Source: Lunularia cruciata (lineage: Eukaryota; Streptophyta; Marchantiopsida; Lunulariales; Lunulariaceae). Taken from it: 64,000 nucleotides of DNA. Location of the stretch: NCBI GenBank assembly GCA_948567375.1, contig OX419757.1, positions 37,572,001 to 37,636,000 on the forward strand. The letters run 5' to 3'. The first letter of the stretch is position 1; every line of letters starts with the position of its first letter. Under the pieces are notes generated by a model. It was not told where the DNA came from. It saw only the letters and a list, made by a program, of their open reading frames with translations, and made no database searches. Below are positions 32,046-43,701 of the stretch, piece by piece. The position numbers and the translations under genes were made by a program.

Positions 32046-35000
32046 GAATGCAATGTACTCATTGCAAAGTTGTTGCTCAAAAGATTCACTAACACCAGTG
32101 CATTGGTCAAGTTGGCTGCTTGCTCCCATGTTGCTTCATATAGTGGGTACTCTTTCCAATGTACAAGATATTCCACATGCGGATAGCAAGTACTCTCAAT
32201 GTACTTCTAGAGAATACATTCGATTTGATATTCTTTTGTGTCATCAATGAGTGTTGGACAAGGGCAAATCTCCCATATAGAAGGAAAGTGGTATGGTTGA
32301 GGTGCATATCTACATAGTAAGGAAACATGGAAAATTGGACAAATCTTCATGTGTGGCGGTAGCTCAAGGTGGTAGGCCATTGTGCTAATTCAACAAAGGA
32401 TGAGAGAAGGCCCAATAAAATGAGGTCTGAGCTTGCAAGGGCCAACTAATGTCAGTTTGGTTGTTGGTAACTAGACTTGATCCCCAACATTGAACTCCAT
32501 GTGTTGGCAATGTGCATCTGGATATTGTTTTTGTCAATTTTAGGCAATCTGCAACCTATTTTTGGCATTCTCCATTCCTTGTTGGATTTTGGAAACAAAA
32601 GTGTTGACAACATCCACCTTGGTATCCATCGGATGGATCTTCATCAAGCTTGAAGGTGTGAAAGGATGCTATCCATACATGAGGAAGTATGGTGTAACCT
32701 ATGTGGATGCGTTCATTGAATTATTGTATGCAAATTCCACAAGTGGAAGTAAGGTGTCCCACCTTTCTTGTTCTCTTAGGGTGAAGCCTTAAAGCATGTC
32801 CTCAATGGTGTGATTAGCCTGCTCTATTTGGCCATTGGTCTATGGATGGTAGACTATGGACATGGCCAATTTGGTTTTGAACAACCAAAAAGTGTTCTCC
32901 AAAACAAATTGGTGAATTGAGTGCCTCTATCAATGATGAACACTCGAGATAGCCCATGGTGAGAAAAGATTGCATCTAAGTACAACTAAGTTAATTGTGG
33001 AGCATTCACATCCTTAGTGGTAGTACACACATGAATCATTTTTCTAAGTTGTTCAACAAAGACTACAATGGAGTCAAACCTTGAGGTAGTCTTGAGCAAT
33101 TCGCAAACCAAATCCATGCTTACATGTTCCCAACATTGTGTAGGAGTATGAAGGGGTTGAAAGAGTCCTATGGGAGCTTGATCAAAAGCTTTATTTTTTT
33201 GACAAAGGAGGCAACTTTGAATGTACTCTATCACATCATTACTCACATTGGGCCAATAGTTATGGCATTTGGCCACATCCAAGGTCTTGTCCACTCCAAC
33301 ATGATCTGCAATGGCAGAATCATGACACTTTGCTAGAATGGTGGTTTTTATGTTTGTGTGATCCGGGATCCATATCCTGCCATCATGAAAAATGAGTCTT
33401 TGGGTACTAGTGACACCTTTCAATGATAGAGCTCCTACAATCTATGGATCAGTTTTCATAGCAGCAAGCATCCTTGGCCAGAATTTAGGGTTCATCTTGA
33501 CCTCTACCACCAGATTGTTTGCCATATGCATTTGGGTAAATGCATCAAAAAGTTGCTTCTTGCCTTCCACATATGTGATCATCATGTTGAACCTTTGTCT
33601 CCACTCTGTCCACAAAATTTGTCAACAAGATAGATCTTTTTGTGTCTCAAGGTAGACTAGAGGTTTTTGGCCTGTCTCCACTACAAATGCCTTCTTGCCA
33701 AGATAGTACTTCCAATGTTTGGTTGCCATGACAATGGCCAACTCTTCTCATCCAATGGTATAATAGTTGCATTGTGTTGGTAATAGTTTCCAAGAGAAAT
33801 ATGCAACTGGGTGCCATCCATCATGCCCCTCTTGTTGTAGGAATGCTCCTATTGCTACACTTCATGCATTTATAGCCAACTTGATTGGACGTTTTGGGTC
33901 ATACCATTTCAAGATTGGCGGATGTAGTAATGCATCTTTCAATTCTTGAAATGCCAATACTTGTGGTGTTCCCCTCATCCAATTCATTCCCTTGCCAAGT
34001 ATTGCCATTAGAGGTTGTGCGACCTTGGAGAAGTCTTTGATGAATCGTTAATAGAACCCCATCAATCCCAAGAAAATCTTGAGTTGAGTTTGATCTTTTG
34101 GAGCACTCAATTTTTGAGTGACCTCTATTTTATCTATTAGCACTTGGATACCTTCTACACTTACTCTTTACCCCAAGTAGTCTACTTTAGACTTGCCAAA
34201 ATCACACTTTGAGATTTTGGCATACAATTGATTGTGTCATAGAATCTAGAGAACTTCTCGTAGATATTGCTTGTGTTTCCTCATGGTCCTACTATAGACA
34301 AGGATGTTATCTAGGAAAACAATAACAATTTATCCAAGTATGGATGAAATATGGCATTTATCAAACTCATGAAAGTGGCTGGTGCATTGGTGAGGCCAAA
34401 CAGCATCACCAAGTATTCAAAATGACCATACCTTGTTCAAAAGGCAGTCTTGTAGATGTCTTCTTTTGCAATCTAAATTTGGTTGTAATTGCTCCATAGA
34501 ATCAAGTTTGGTGAAATGTTTTGCCCCATTGAGTTGATCAAATAGGTCATCCATGCAAGGCAAGGGGTATTTATTCTTCACTATTTGTTGATTTAGGCCC
34601 CAATAGTCAATGCACATATGAAGAGTAAGTCATTTGAGAAAACACCTTGAAACTCATTGACCACATCTCTTAGTTTCTCAAGAACTTGTCTATTGAGTTG
34701 TGCACTTTGGACTTCTCTTATTACACCCATGAAACATCTATCTATCTTACATATAGTTGTTGTCCCCATGATATAGAGGTAATTCTTGCCAGTATGCTCT
34801 CTCTTTAACTCCAATAATCTTCCATTGGCAAGTCCTCACTATTTTCTTCCTCCAATCAACCGGGGTGTTGTAGTGCTCCATCCATGACATACTTAGGATT
34901 GCATCATAACAAGCTAACCATATCACTTGCCACTCAATTAATTCTTGATATTCTCCTATAGAGAGAGCTACCTTTCTAGGTCACAACTCAATCCTTTGTG

Positions 35001-35250
35001 TTTGCCCATTAGGTAATTTTAGATCCCCATTCTCATCCTTCTTTAGATCCATTCCTAACCTTATTGCAATAGAGCAAGATAAGAAATTCTCTTTTGCTCC
35101 AGGGTCTATCAATACTCTTCCTTGATTTCCTTCTAGGACTCCATTTACAACAATCAATTGTGAGCTTGTCTTTCTAAGTCTCTTTACACTTGTCCTCTTC
35201 CTTCTTCTACTATTTTGCTTCTTGATTGAGCCAATAAGGCCATGAAGTAC
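32046..35250 (-). pseudogene. C pol and chromodomain
   Basis: Recognisable pieces include a broken chromodomain (32080-32250), an open integrase stretch of 145 codons (32986-33423) with [25 protein letters not shown] and [13 protein letters not shown], RNase H (33660-33950) and RT (34080-34617, IDYWGLNQQ at its start). An RT-upstream segment is missing near 34620, where MCIDYWG joins directly to FSNDL-like sequence. Protease near 35100-35130 reads RVLIDPGA, the same D-P-G as B. Confidence 0.8.
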
Positions 35251-36400
35251 ATTACTAGTGATCTTTGTTTTTCAAGGTGATTTTTGCATCCTCCTCTTCA
35301 ACTCTTCTCTCCATGTTTTTCAAAGATTGTTTGTATGGATGCCAAGGGCCTGTACAAAAAAAAGTGCAACAATTGATGATGAGGTGCCCAACTTGGCCAC
35401 AAATGTAACAAAGACATTGTTTTGCTTGAGTCTCTTCCCCTCATGGGACCCCATCTCTCCTTTCTTTGACCCGTCCCCGTCCTGTTCTCCTTAGGGCAGT
35501 CATGCTCTTTGTTCTTTGAATCAAATATTGCCCAATTTGATAGGGACTGGTCCACCAAAGTGTTGTGTTTCAGCCCAATAACATTGAGTTAAAATGACTC
35601 CTTCACTTCCTCCTAGTGCCTTTGCTATTCTTTGAGCACAAGCAATGGCTTCAGAAACCATATGAGGGTTTTGCACCAATGCTTCTTGGTGCATTTGCTC
35701 TTTCAACCTTCATTTGAAATTGTCTAGAGCTTTTGATGGACTCATGTTTGTTATTGCAACTTTTTAACCAAGGAATTCTCCCATATATTCTTGTACATTT
35801 TTTTTTGCTTCAACCTCCATAGTTGGGTTTGGGCCATTTGCATTGAATCCAGCAATTGGAAGTTCTTTAGAAACCATTCTTGCATGGCCATCCAAGTGAC
35901 TTCCCTTCCTTTTGCTAACATTGATTGTTCTCAAGCATCGTACCATGTGAAGGCTTTATTAGTCAAGTACCCACATGCAAACATGCCGGCAAAAAAATTG
36001 GTGATTTCAATTGTGAACAATCAAAAGTATCAATTCATTCTTGAAATCTAGCTCTCCATGACTCCGGTGGAAAGTTGTTTCTTGTAAAGCTCCATGTTGC
36101 AAGTCTTCTTCATCCGCAATAATAATGTGGCTTTGTTGTTGACCGAGATCGGTGTCCTTGGCATTGGTGACTCTCCATGTACTTTGGTCATTGGTATTGG
36201 GTTTTGGGATGAATCCCCTTTGTGCATTTTCTGATCATTCTTGAAGGTACATACTTGACTTTACAATGCCTCCATGGTCATCTTGATCTCCCAAAACTCA
36301 TTCAACATTCCCTTCATTCCTTGCATCAACTCCTACAAGTACAGATCCATGATTCCTACATACAACATTGCTCAATCACTACTTCCTACGTCAATAGAGG
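35251..36400 (-). pseudogene. C gag
   Basis: It is collinear with B gag. The open part at 35521-35706 reads EQMHQEALVQNPHMVSEAIA. A cysteine-knuckle-like region lies near 35370-35415. The stop pair TGA (36030-36032) and TGA (36021-36023) sits after RMN, where B and E also have stops. The N-terminal part near 36250-36350 matches the coiled-coil start. Confidence 0.72.
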
Positions 36401-36419
36401 GTTAATATGATTATTTGAG

Positions 36420-36825
36420 AGGGAGAATGAACTATTAGAACTACCATTGGGGCCTTAGAGGGTATCAATTGTTGTTAGTATTCTTCACCAAAATTTTGAA
36501 CTACAAATCCCTAAACATTACTTTTGGTCGGACCACATAATAGATTTCTACTTGAGTGTTGAAAGGGAGAGGATTTGGTACATTCAAATCCATCATAATA
36601 AAATGTAGATGATCAAATCCCACCCTTTATTGTAGATCACTACAGGAAAAATCAATGGATTTGGTGAATTCATCACTATGTCAATGAACTCTGCTCCAAA
36701 ATGAAAAACAAGATACACTCTCACTTGCTCACTTGCTCATGCTAGATGTACATAATCTTTGATGTGGAACAGATTCAAGAACAAAAAGCAGAGTGTTGGC
36801 TATTGTCCTCCAAAAGCCTCCATCC
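36420..36825 (-). pseudogene. C small pre-gag frames
   Basis: The first frame begins near 36823 (MEAFGGQ, then a stop) and keeps FHFGAEFIDIVMNSPNPLI and WDLIIYILL. The second begins at MDLNVPNPLPFNTQVEIYY, keeps VVRPKVMFRD and breaks by frameshift. The stop of the first and ATG of the second overlap (TGATG). They match the intact pair in B. Confidence 0.65.
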
Positions 36826-36963
36826 TATCTTCTCTCTAGCACACTCCTTATCTATCAATTACAATGCGGTGTCTCTCTTCAAAAATTACTTAGTCTCAAT
36901 GCCCATTTTCTTCTAAATGAGGTGATCCACTCTCTTGGATTGATACACCTGCTTTGATACCAT

Positions 36964-37714
36964 TGTAATCTTCCAAGGATAGGAGACCTAAAGAGAAACA
37001 CAAAAGAAGAAACACACAATTTCACACTCAACCTCTGATGCCCCAAAGGAGCACCTTGATTGTATAATATAGCAAAGGGGACTCCTTCAAAAGAAACTCC
37101 ACCTTTGGATCAGATACATGGATTGGCGACTTTGAAGCAAGCTCTGCCCTTAGATTAGTTGCATTCATGGGTGATATGTTGCTTCTGATCCTATTTGGTT
37201 GGTCAAACCATTTTTGACCAAAAAGAATATTTAGGGAATCTTCCTATAGGAATCTCCAAATTGCATGGGTGAGGTACGATTTGAAAGCACTCAATGAGAC
37301 AAATAGGAGGGGAGGGAAGGCCAACCTTTGCTCAATTTGAGGGGGGGGTTTGCACATTTTCAAGGCTTAATTCATCCATTTTGGCCTCCAAAATTGACTA
37401 TAAAGTTTCCAGGCTATTTATGGCTCCTACCCTATTATAGAAGTCCTCTTTTGGTGTCACTTCAATCTGAACTACCTAGCCTATCCTGCATAATATCCTT
37501 CCATGCACTACCAAGCCAATTTCTACCTGTAGATAATATGTCTAGTTTTTGGTATTACAAATTCAAGCTATGTTTGGCTCTTGCCTTATTAGTAAAAGTA
37601 CTCTTTTGGTGACACCTCTATCTGATCTACCTAACCCATCATACATAACATTCTTTTAGATGTTACCAAGCTAATTTTCAACTCTAGATGATATGTCTAG
37701 CTATTGGTATTACA
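36964..37714 (-). repeat. C 5' LTR (duplicated-module form)
   Basis: TATTACA occurs at both 37553-37559 and 37708-37714. The stretch between them repeats the LTR's 5' module, as in the B and E LTRs. The AAAAG duplication beyond 37714 shows the outer boundary. The primer site lies at 36951-36962 (TGGTATCAAAGC on the minus strand, one mismatch). Confidence 0.8.
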
Positions 37715-38960
37715 AAAAGCCCATGGCTTACTAATCATTGATCACATGGGTGTGAATAAGACCTTGGGTACCCTACAACACCAATGGTAGTCGCCCAATA
37801 TAACATGGGATGTTTGAACATTTTTCTGATCTTATGAAAGAGCTACCAATACAACATAGTGGCCTCCTTCAACCACTTCCAATCCCATTTGTTTGATGGG
37901 AGCATGTGAGCTTAGATCTCATCATCTCCTTGCCCAAGACAGAGCAATGTCACATAACAATCATAATGTTTGTGGATAAGCTTAGTAAGAAAATCCATTT
38001 GGCACCAACCTTTGATACAATGGATGTTCCAACATTAACCCTTATCTACTTCAACAATGTCTTCAAACATCATGGGATGCCTCATGTACTCATCTCTGAC
38101 CGTGCTTCTTGATTCACCAAAAGCATGTAGCAAGCACTCTTCCAAATAATCAACACCAAGCTTACTTTGTCCATGGCGTATCATCCTCAAACTAATGGAC
38201 AAACCAAAAATGAAAATTTCACCTTGGAGGATATGCTTTGTGCCTTTGTCAATGTTCACTATACCAACTAGGATGAATGTCTTGCATTTGTTGAGTTTGC
38301 CTACAATAATTTCCAATAAGAAAGCACCAGATTCTCTCTCTACTTCCTTAATTTTAGCCAAGATCCACTTATTCCATATTCCATTCTTGCTTCTCTTCCA
38401 TGTCATGTCTTTCATACTTCTACCTTCTTGACCACAATATCCCAATCCTTAAAACAAGCCAAATCTCATCTACTTGTTACTCAAAATTGTCAAAAAGAAT
38501 ATGCAGACCAACATCGTCTTGATCTCACCTTTCAACTTGGTGATAAGGTCATGATTTCATTTAGTTATCTACTCCTTCAACTTGATATCCAAGTACATAA
38601 ACTTACTCCTAATTGGATTGGTCTATTTGATGTCACCTAAATCATTCCTCCAATTTCTTATCAACTTGTCTTGCCTCATCATATGCATGTCTATCATGTC
38701 TTTTATATTTCCAAGTTGAAACCCTTTGTTTCTAATCCATCTTCCTTCTCATCTTGTGTCCAACCTCCTCCTCTTCCTGTCCCTATCAACAATCATAAGA
38801 AGTATGAAGTTGATTGTATCTTTGCATGTTGCCACATTCAGTGTGGCCACCAACAACATACGGAGTACAAAGTCCTTTGTAAACAATATCTCTTTCATGA
38901 TGTCATTTGGGAACCTCTTTCTCATCTCTTAAATGCACAAATAGCTATCCACAAGTTGTA
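37715..38960 (+). pseudogene. A1 integrase and chromodomain
   Basis: A1 resumes with a zinc-region remnant (DHMGVNKTLGTL). The core follows (MSLDLIISLPKTEQ near 37906, FVDKLSKKIHLAPT, FKHHGMPHVLISDRAS), then the C-terminal domain (QHRLDLTFQLGDKVM near 38513, HHMHVYHVFYISKLKP) and a chromodomain (KKYEVDCIFACCHIQ, then EYKVL, then VIWEP, 38790-38950). Several stops and a frameshift near 38270 break it. Confidence 0.85.
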
Positions 38961-39006
38961 AGTTTCCATGGTGACAAGGACATCACCAACTAGTAGTGGG
39001 GGAATA

Positions 39007-39486
39007 TGTAACAACATGGCTCTTATAGATGAGATAGTCAAGACTAACAAAATAGAAAATAGACCAAATTAGCCAAGAATTATAAGAATATTCTAGAATT
39101 ATTTAGGAAGCTACTTTGTACCTTTCAAGTATTGGGTAATGTGCATACCAAGTGGCAACTTCCAGGAGAAAGCTTCTTGGCTAGCTTAGCTTGCACGCCA
39201 AGTAAGTAGCTTTAAGAGGGAAGTTTTTTGGGAAGGTTCTTGACTAGCTTAGCTTGCATGCCAAGTAGGTGACTTCTAGAAGGAAGCTTCTTGAGAAGCT
39301 TCTTGACTAACTTGGCTTTCACTCAAAGGAGGCTTTTAGGAAGCTTCTCAAGAGCCTTGTATTTTCTCTATAAATACCATAGTGCAAGCACATGCTAGGC
39401 ATTTAGAGTTTCTCTCATTCAAGAGTCCCAATGTGATCTTCCACTTTGATCTTCCATTCTCCTTTTTCTCTTCTTGATCTTTTACA
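39007..39486 (+). repeat. A1 3' LTR
   Basis: It starts TGTAACAACATGG and ends CTTTTACA, 480 bp, preceded by GTGGGGGAA. Tandem units of about 63 bp begin CTAGCTTAGCTTGCA at about 39180 and 39243, with a diverged third at 39306. Modules GAAGCTTC lie at 39283-39290, 39295-39302 and 39340-39347, and TATAAATA at 39369-39376. Confidence 0.92.
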
Positions 39487-39816
39487 CTCCATGATAAGGT
39501 TAGATAGACTTTTTGCCTACCACTTGATCATTTGGCACATGATACCTTGGACAAGTTAGCATGGTTTTTATTCTTCTTACTCCCTTGATGGTGCCTTTGT
39601 TATGCCACAGGGAGACATGTAGGGCATAGAGAAGTTGCTAGATTGTGTTGATTCTAAGAAGGAGATTGAGCTGCCCTACAAGAGGACTTCGTTAGGCCTA
39701 CATGTTTTAGGAGATAGATTTTGGCACATGATACCACAAAGTCCACATGATTACAATGGTGTAGGACATTGTGTCAAGCAGGAGAGTTTAGTAGAGCAAC
39801 ATGAGCACTATACCCT

Positions 39817-40308
39817 TTGTTTATGGCTAGTTCCATTGATGAGACTATCTCTTCTCTATGCTCACTACATCCTATGGTAGGGGAGGGAGTACCATTAGAG
39901 GTATTAGGTTACCAGCTTAAGCAGATTTTATGTATTGATAGGTCACTTTTTGCGCAAGCATTGTGCACTACTTTTCACCTCTCCTCAAGAGACTTGTTAA
40001 GGATGGTATATGAGCATTTTAGAGATTTCTTTCATGCAAATGATCCTACTAGTGTATTTACCAAGCTATTTTGGGTGGTTGTAGCAATATCAAGGAGAGA
40101 TATTCCTATGTTAATTAATCAAGTATTAGAGGCTAGTCAACTTCCTGTGATAGAGAGGAGCACAAGGTGCATTAGATCAATTGCTATTAGAGAGATCTTT
40201 TTGTGTTTGATTAGCTGCACAATGGATATCACCTTGAGTGCACCTCAGTCCACATCAGTTTGGAGTAGCTACACTTGGAGGTTGCAAGGCTATTTCATTA
40301 TGCATTAG
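39817..40308 (+). pseudogene. Copy b RT N-terminal region
   Basis: The open 163 codons include FTKLFWVVVAISRRDIP and RCIRSIAIREIFLCLIS, resembling the region before RT motif A in this class (RPIA.GE..YRL.SR, family knowledge). The downstream VWSSYTWRLQG aligns with the family's FGVATRGG. It leads into motif A after a stop. Confidence 0.7.
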
Positions 40309-41815
40309 AGCACTCCTAGATATCCATCCAAAGTAGGTTTTCTTACAAGTGAATGTTGAGAATGCTTTTAATAGCATCTCTTGGGTATCTATCTTTAGAG
40401 AGCTTAGGAAGCCGGTGGATCCTTGGCAAGTCTCATTCTCTTTGTGTGGTTGTTCTATGGCTCTCCTACTTACTTTTTCTACCAGCATGGATGGTCACAA
40501 GAGGGAGTCACTATCTTGGAGTCAATTGTTGGTACACAACAAGGAGATCCCTTAAGGTGACCTTTGTTTGCCATGGCTTACTTCATAGCTCTCTTGTTTA
40601 CTACTTTGGCTATGCTAGGTTGTATATTCCCCTCTTTAGTAGACAATACACATTATGGCCCCATAGATCAGATTAGGTAGGCCTTTGATCACTTGACTAC
40701 CAAGCTATATCTTGTAAGCTTGAGAGTCAAGGTGTCAAAGTGCAGAGTATAGTCCCATTTAGGTATCCCTCCCTACCTTGAGCTTCCAAAGGGGTGTGTC
40801 ACATCTATAGATGGACTATGTATACTTGGAGTGCTAGTAGGATCTGAGGATTTTGTCACATGCTTCTTAGACACTACCCTTGTAAAAGATATTCTCCATG
40901 TGGATGACCTTCCTCTACTAGGAGATCTATAGGTGACATTTGGTATACTCTCCTCTACTATTGCCCATTGATAGACTTACCTTTTCTGCATGGTTCCTCC
41001 TTCCTTGACTTTCCTATCATGATTGAGAGCTTTTGATAGGAGAATTATGGGAGTCTTTGGTGATATCATTGGACTAGGGATATCTGAGTGTGTAATAGGA
41101 GATTTAGCACATAGACAGCCATTTCTACTGATCTTGTACGGAGGGATAGGCCTATTAGCTATGGAGGAGTTGGCACTTTTAGAGTTTTTGGGTAGTTGGG
41201 CTCTCTTAGCACCCCTACTTTCCTCTTGTTTTGTGGTTGTAGATAGGCTAGTTTTGGAGACTTATGTGACCAAGGTAGAGGAAGGATGCTTTTCTCTCCA
41301 AGTATTATTGTGATAGATGAGAGATGGTCTATCTCAATAGGCATGACATGACCTTCCATCTTTGCTTCACTAAAATCAGATTGGACTAAAGGTTTGTAGT
41401 CTTCCTTGATGGAGCCATAATATCAACATATGCTACATTCTCTCTAAGTTGACTTGTCTATTCCTTGGGCCACTAGAGCACATCTTCACTCTTGCTTTGA
41501 CAAGAGTGCAAGCTCTTAAATCCTAGCTTGATCATGCATTAGGGCATTTTGACTTGTACTGGCTATTTCTCTACAATGATGAGGTTCCACCTAGGTTTGG
41601 TCCACCCATCTACACCTTTGTTACCCACTTATGAGTGTGGTTCTAACTAGATGCAACAAAAGCCCATATGATAGAGGATTGCTACTCATAATGCCATCAA
41701 GGGATATAGTTTTTGTTATGGCACGAGAGAGTGGATACCTTGCTTGGATAGAGCATTCATGTTCTTTGTAGACGGCACATGGTAGAGCAAACTTATACTT
41801 AGTCCAAGATGATCA

Positions 41816-42277
41816 ATGATAGAAGAAAATGTTGTGGTTATGAACTCTACATGTGATGCAATTTGGAGGGAGGAAGTAATTACTCATCCTCTTAGATGGG
41901 CGGTAAGCGGAGTAGTAGCATGTAAGGTCTCCAAGTATAGTAGTATGCAGCAAGGTCACCTCTTTGTTCCTCTAGCCTTGGAGTTATACGGAGCAATGGA
42001 CATGGCATTTGACACATTTGTCAAGGAGTGTACAAGAGCTTATCATACAAGACGCCAAGGGGTACCACTCTCACTCTCATACTTTGTAGCATACTTTACA
42101 CAATGCTTGTCTATTGCTCTACAAAGAGAATTAGCTAGTGCGATGTATAGGAGAGCAATCACTCTAGGTAATGCTTCTTTGGATGCTCCAATAGTTTGTA
42201 GACCTTACAACTTGCGCAACTCAGATATCTTAGGTGCAATAGCACAGATTTCTCATATCAATACTATTGGGACCTAG
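41816..42277 (+). pseudogene. Copy b C-terminal region after endonuclease
   Basis: The 153-codon open frame contains VVVMNSTCDAIWREEVITHP, aligned with VVVTNPTRDIISEGVITHP in copy a. It then has YHTRRQGVPLSLSYF, CLSIALQRELASAMYRRAIT and LGNASLDAPIVC, also collinear with copy a. The conserved C-terminal part shows that the protein extends about 130 residues beyond the nuclease motif. Confidence 0.75.
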
Positions 42278-42340
42278 CCCTATTCAACCTCTTTTATCTC
42301 TCCCTGGTACAACTTGATGGGGTCTTCCCATCCTTCTTGT

Positions 42341-42754
42341 GTTCTATATGATCACCTTCTCTTCATTTTACCCCCAGATACTCTTCATATGCTTCTCTTC
42401 ACATTGTTAATGCTTGCAATTCTAGTGGTGATTATGAACCAAACATCTAGGCTTGACATTGATCAAATGTAGGCTAGACTTCATAGCTACAAGTGCTGGA
42501 AACATCCACATAGTTTTATGGCTATACCATTAGTACAGCATGAGAGGCCGCTATTGATAGTCAGATCTATGATATGCAGCAATTGCAACAATGGAGACTC
42601 AAAACTCAACTACAATAACAGAAGCAACTTAAAGCACCATGGTTGAAGATTTAGTCACTTGTTAGTTAATGAAACTTTGATGATGCATAGTTTTTGACAT
42701 TGACTTCCCAACCAAAAAGTCCATGGATATGATCCACATATGAGACAAGGGATG
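42341..42754. other. Unrecognised spacer
   Basis: I see no coding domain or repeat here. The interval separates the tail of non-LTR copy b from repeat R copy 2. Confidence 0.4.
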
Positions 42755-43095
42755 GCAATGGAAGGAGAGAAGAGAGATTGAGTAGAAAATATGGAATTTA
42801 TAAGAGTATATTAGTCCATATTAAATGAGTGAATAGTTTATTCTCATAGTTTTTTAATTCTAGTTCTATTGGTATTTATGTTGTGAAAATGCTTAAGAAT
42901 CTAATAAAAAGAAACAAAGATATTTAGGTTTTTAAGTGTTGAATGATTATTTAATAATGAAAGATATTTATAAAAAAATCAATAATTTTTAATTTTTAAT
43001 TTATATTTTCACTTAATTTTAAATTAAATAAATATAAAAAATTATGAAAATTTATAATATTTTAAGGTGTTGAGAGTTATTATATATGTATGTGA
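42755..43095. repeat. AT-rich dispersed repeat R, copy 2
   Basis: It aligns with 7510-7890 (GAGTAGA..., TGAGTGAATAGTTTATTCT, TCTATTGGTA, GTTTTTAAGTGTT). It is strongly AT-rich, with no coding potential, and abuts the 5' truncation of the next non-LTR copy. Confidence 0.6.
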
Positions 43096-43114
43096 GATAG
43101 AATATACCTCTTAT

Positions 43115-43701
43115 ACATAGCTTTTGCAAAGGATATTCTTCATGTGGATGACCTTCTCCTAGGTGATCCACAAGTTACATTTGTAATACTCTTCTCTGCT
43201 TGTAGACCAACCTATCTTCTTTACATAATTCTCCTTTTGTGACCTTCTCACATTTGAGAGTATTTGATATGAATATTATGGGTGTCTTTGGCAATATCAT
43301 TGGACCAAGGATATTTAAGTGTGTGATAAAGGATTTGGCATGTAGATTTACATCTTTAACAATCTTGTACAAAGTAGGCTTATTATTTATAGAGCAGACA
43401 ACACCTATAACATTTTTGCGTAGTTGAGCACTCTCAACATCTCTACTTTCCTTTGATTTGTGGTTGCTAATAGGCCAATATTGGAGATGTATGTAACCAA
43501 GGTGGAGGATGGATCTTTTTCTCTCCAAGGGTTATTATGGTAGATGAGAGATGATATATAACTACACATGCATGAGAAGACCTTCCATCCTTTGGTTCAC
43601 TACCATCAGTTTAGACCATACACTTGTAGTCTTCCTTGATTGATTGACAATTTTAGCATACATTACATTCTCTCTTAGTTGACTCATCCATTCCTTGTGC
43701 T
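43115..43701 (+). pseudogene. Non-LTR copy c/d, left part
   Basis: A 5'-truncated copy begins at a degenerate LHVDDLLLGDPQVTF. It runs through RVFDMNIMGVFGNIIGPRIF (43258 onwards) and a degenerate thumb region. It stops at GTGCT (43697-43701), where the solo LTR inserted. The reading continues at 44439. Confidence 0.75.

Larger units (their letters stand above)
31436..37714 (-). mobile_element. Ty3/gypsy chromovirus C (B family), degenerate
   Basis: It inserted in A1 with target duplications AGAAG (31431-31435) and AAAAG (37715-37719). The organisation follows B: pre-gag frames, gag, pol, chromodomain. Many stops and frameshifts show it is older than B. Its two LTRs differ in structure: the left is 594 bp with one 5' module, the right 751 bp with the module duplicated. 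Confidence 0.88.
8288..39486 (+). mobile_element. Ty3/gypsy chromovirus A1, expanded by nested insertions
   Basis: The outer element of the nest is flanked by TTCCA (8283-8287) and CTCCA (39487-39491), a 5-bp duplication with one mismatch. Its own parts are the 5' LTR in three pieces (8288-8597, 10570-10682, 17155-17206), a perfect tRNA-iMet primer site (17208-17219), gag (17221-18585), protease/RT/RNase H (22847-24711), a short piece (31326-31435), integrase with chromodomain (37715-38960) and the 3' LTR (39007-39486). Removing the inserts leaves about 5.6 kb, a normal gypsy length. Every coding part carries many stops. Confidence 0.85.
39492..42340 (+). mobile_element. Non-LTR retrotransposon copy b
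   Basis: This is the longest copy of the family. It carries pre-RT and RT N-terminal sequence (39817-40308), RT motif A as VNVENAFNSIS (40349-40381; the usual catalytic Asp is Asn), motif B GTQQGDPLR (40531-40557) followed by a stop, motif C degenerated to VDNTHYGPID (40639-40668), the thumb region (41023-41313), a zinc knuckle that has lost its middle (41580-41700), an endonuclease-like relic (41775-41830) and the C-terminal region (41816-42277). It ends in GACTTGATGGGG-like 3' tail sequence. The element is dead. The start is uncertain; A1 inserted at or near it. Confidence 0.82.

Noticed and set aside
37553-37565. TATTACA at 37553-37559 as the outer end of element C
   Set aside because: The bases after it are not a target duplication, and the next 155 bp repeat the LTR's 5' module. 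The end at 37714 has AAAAG matching AGAAG.
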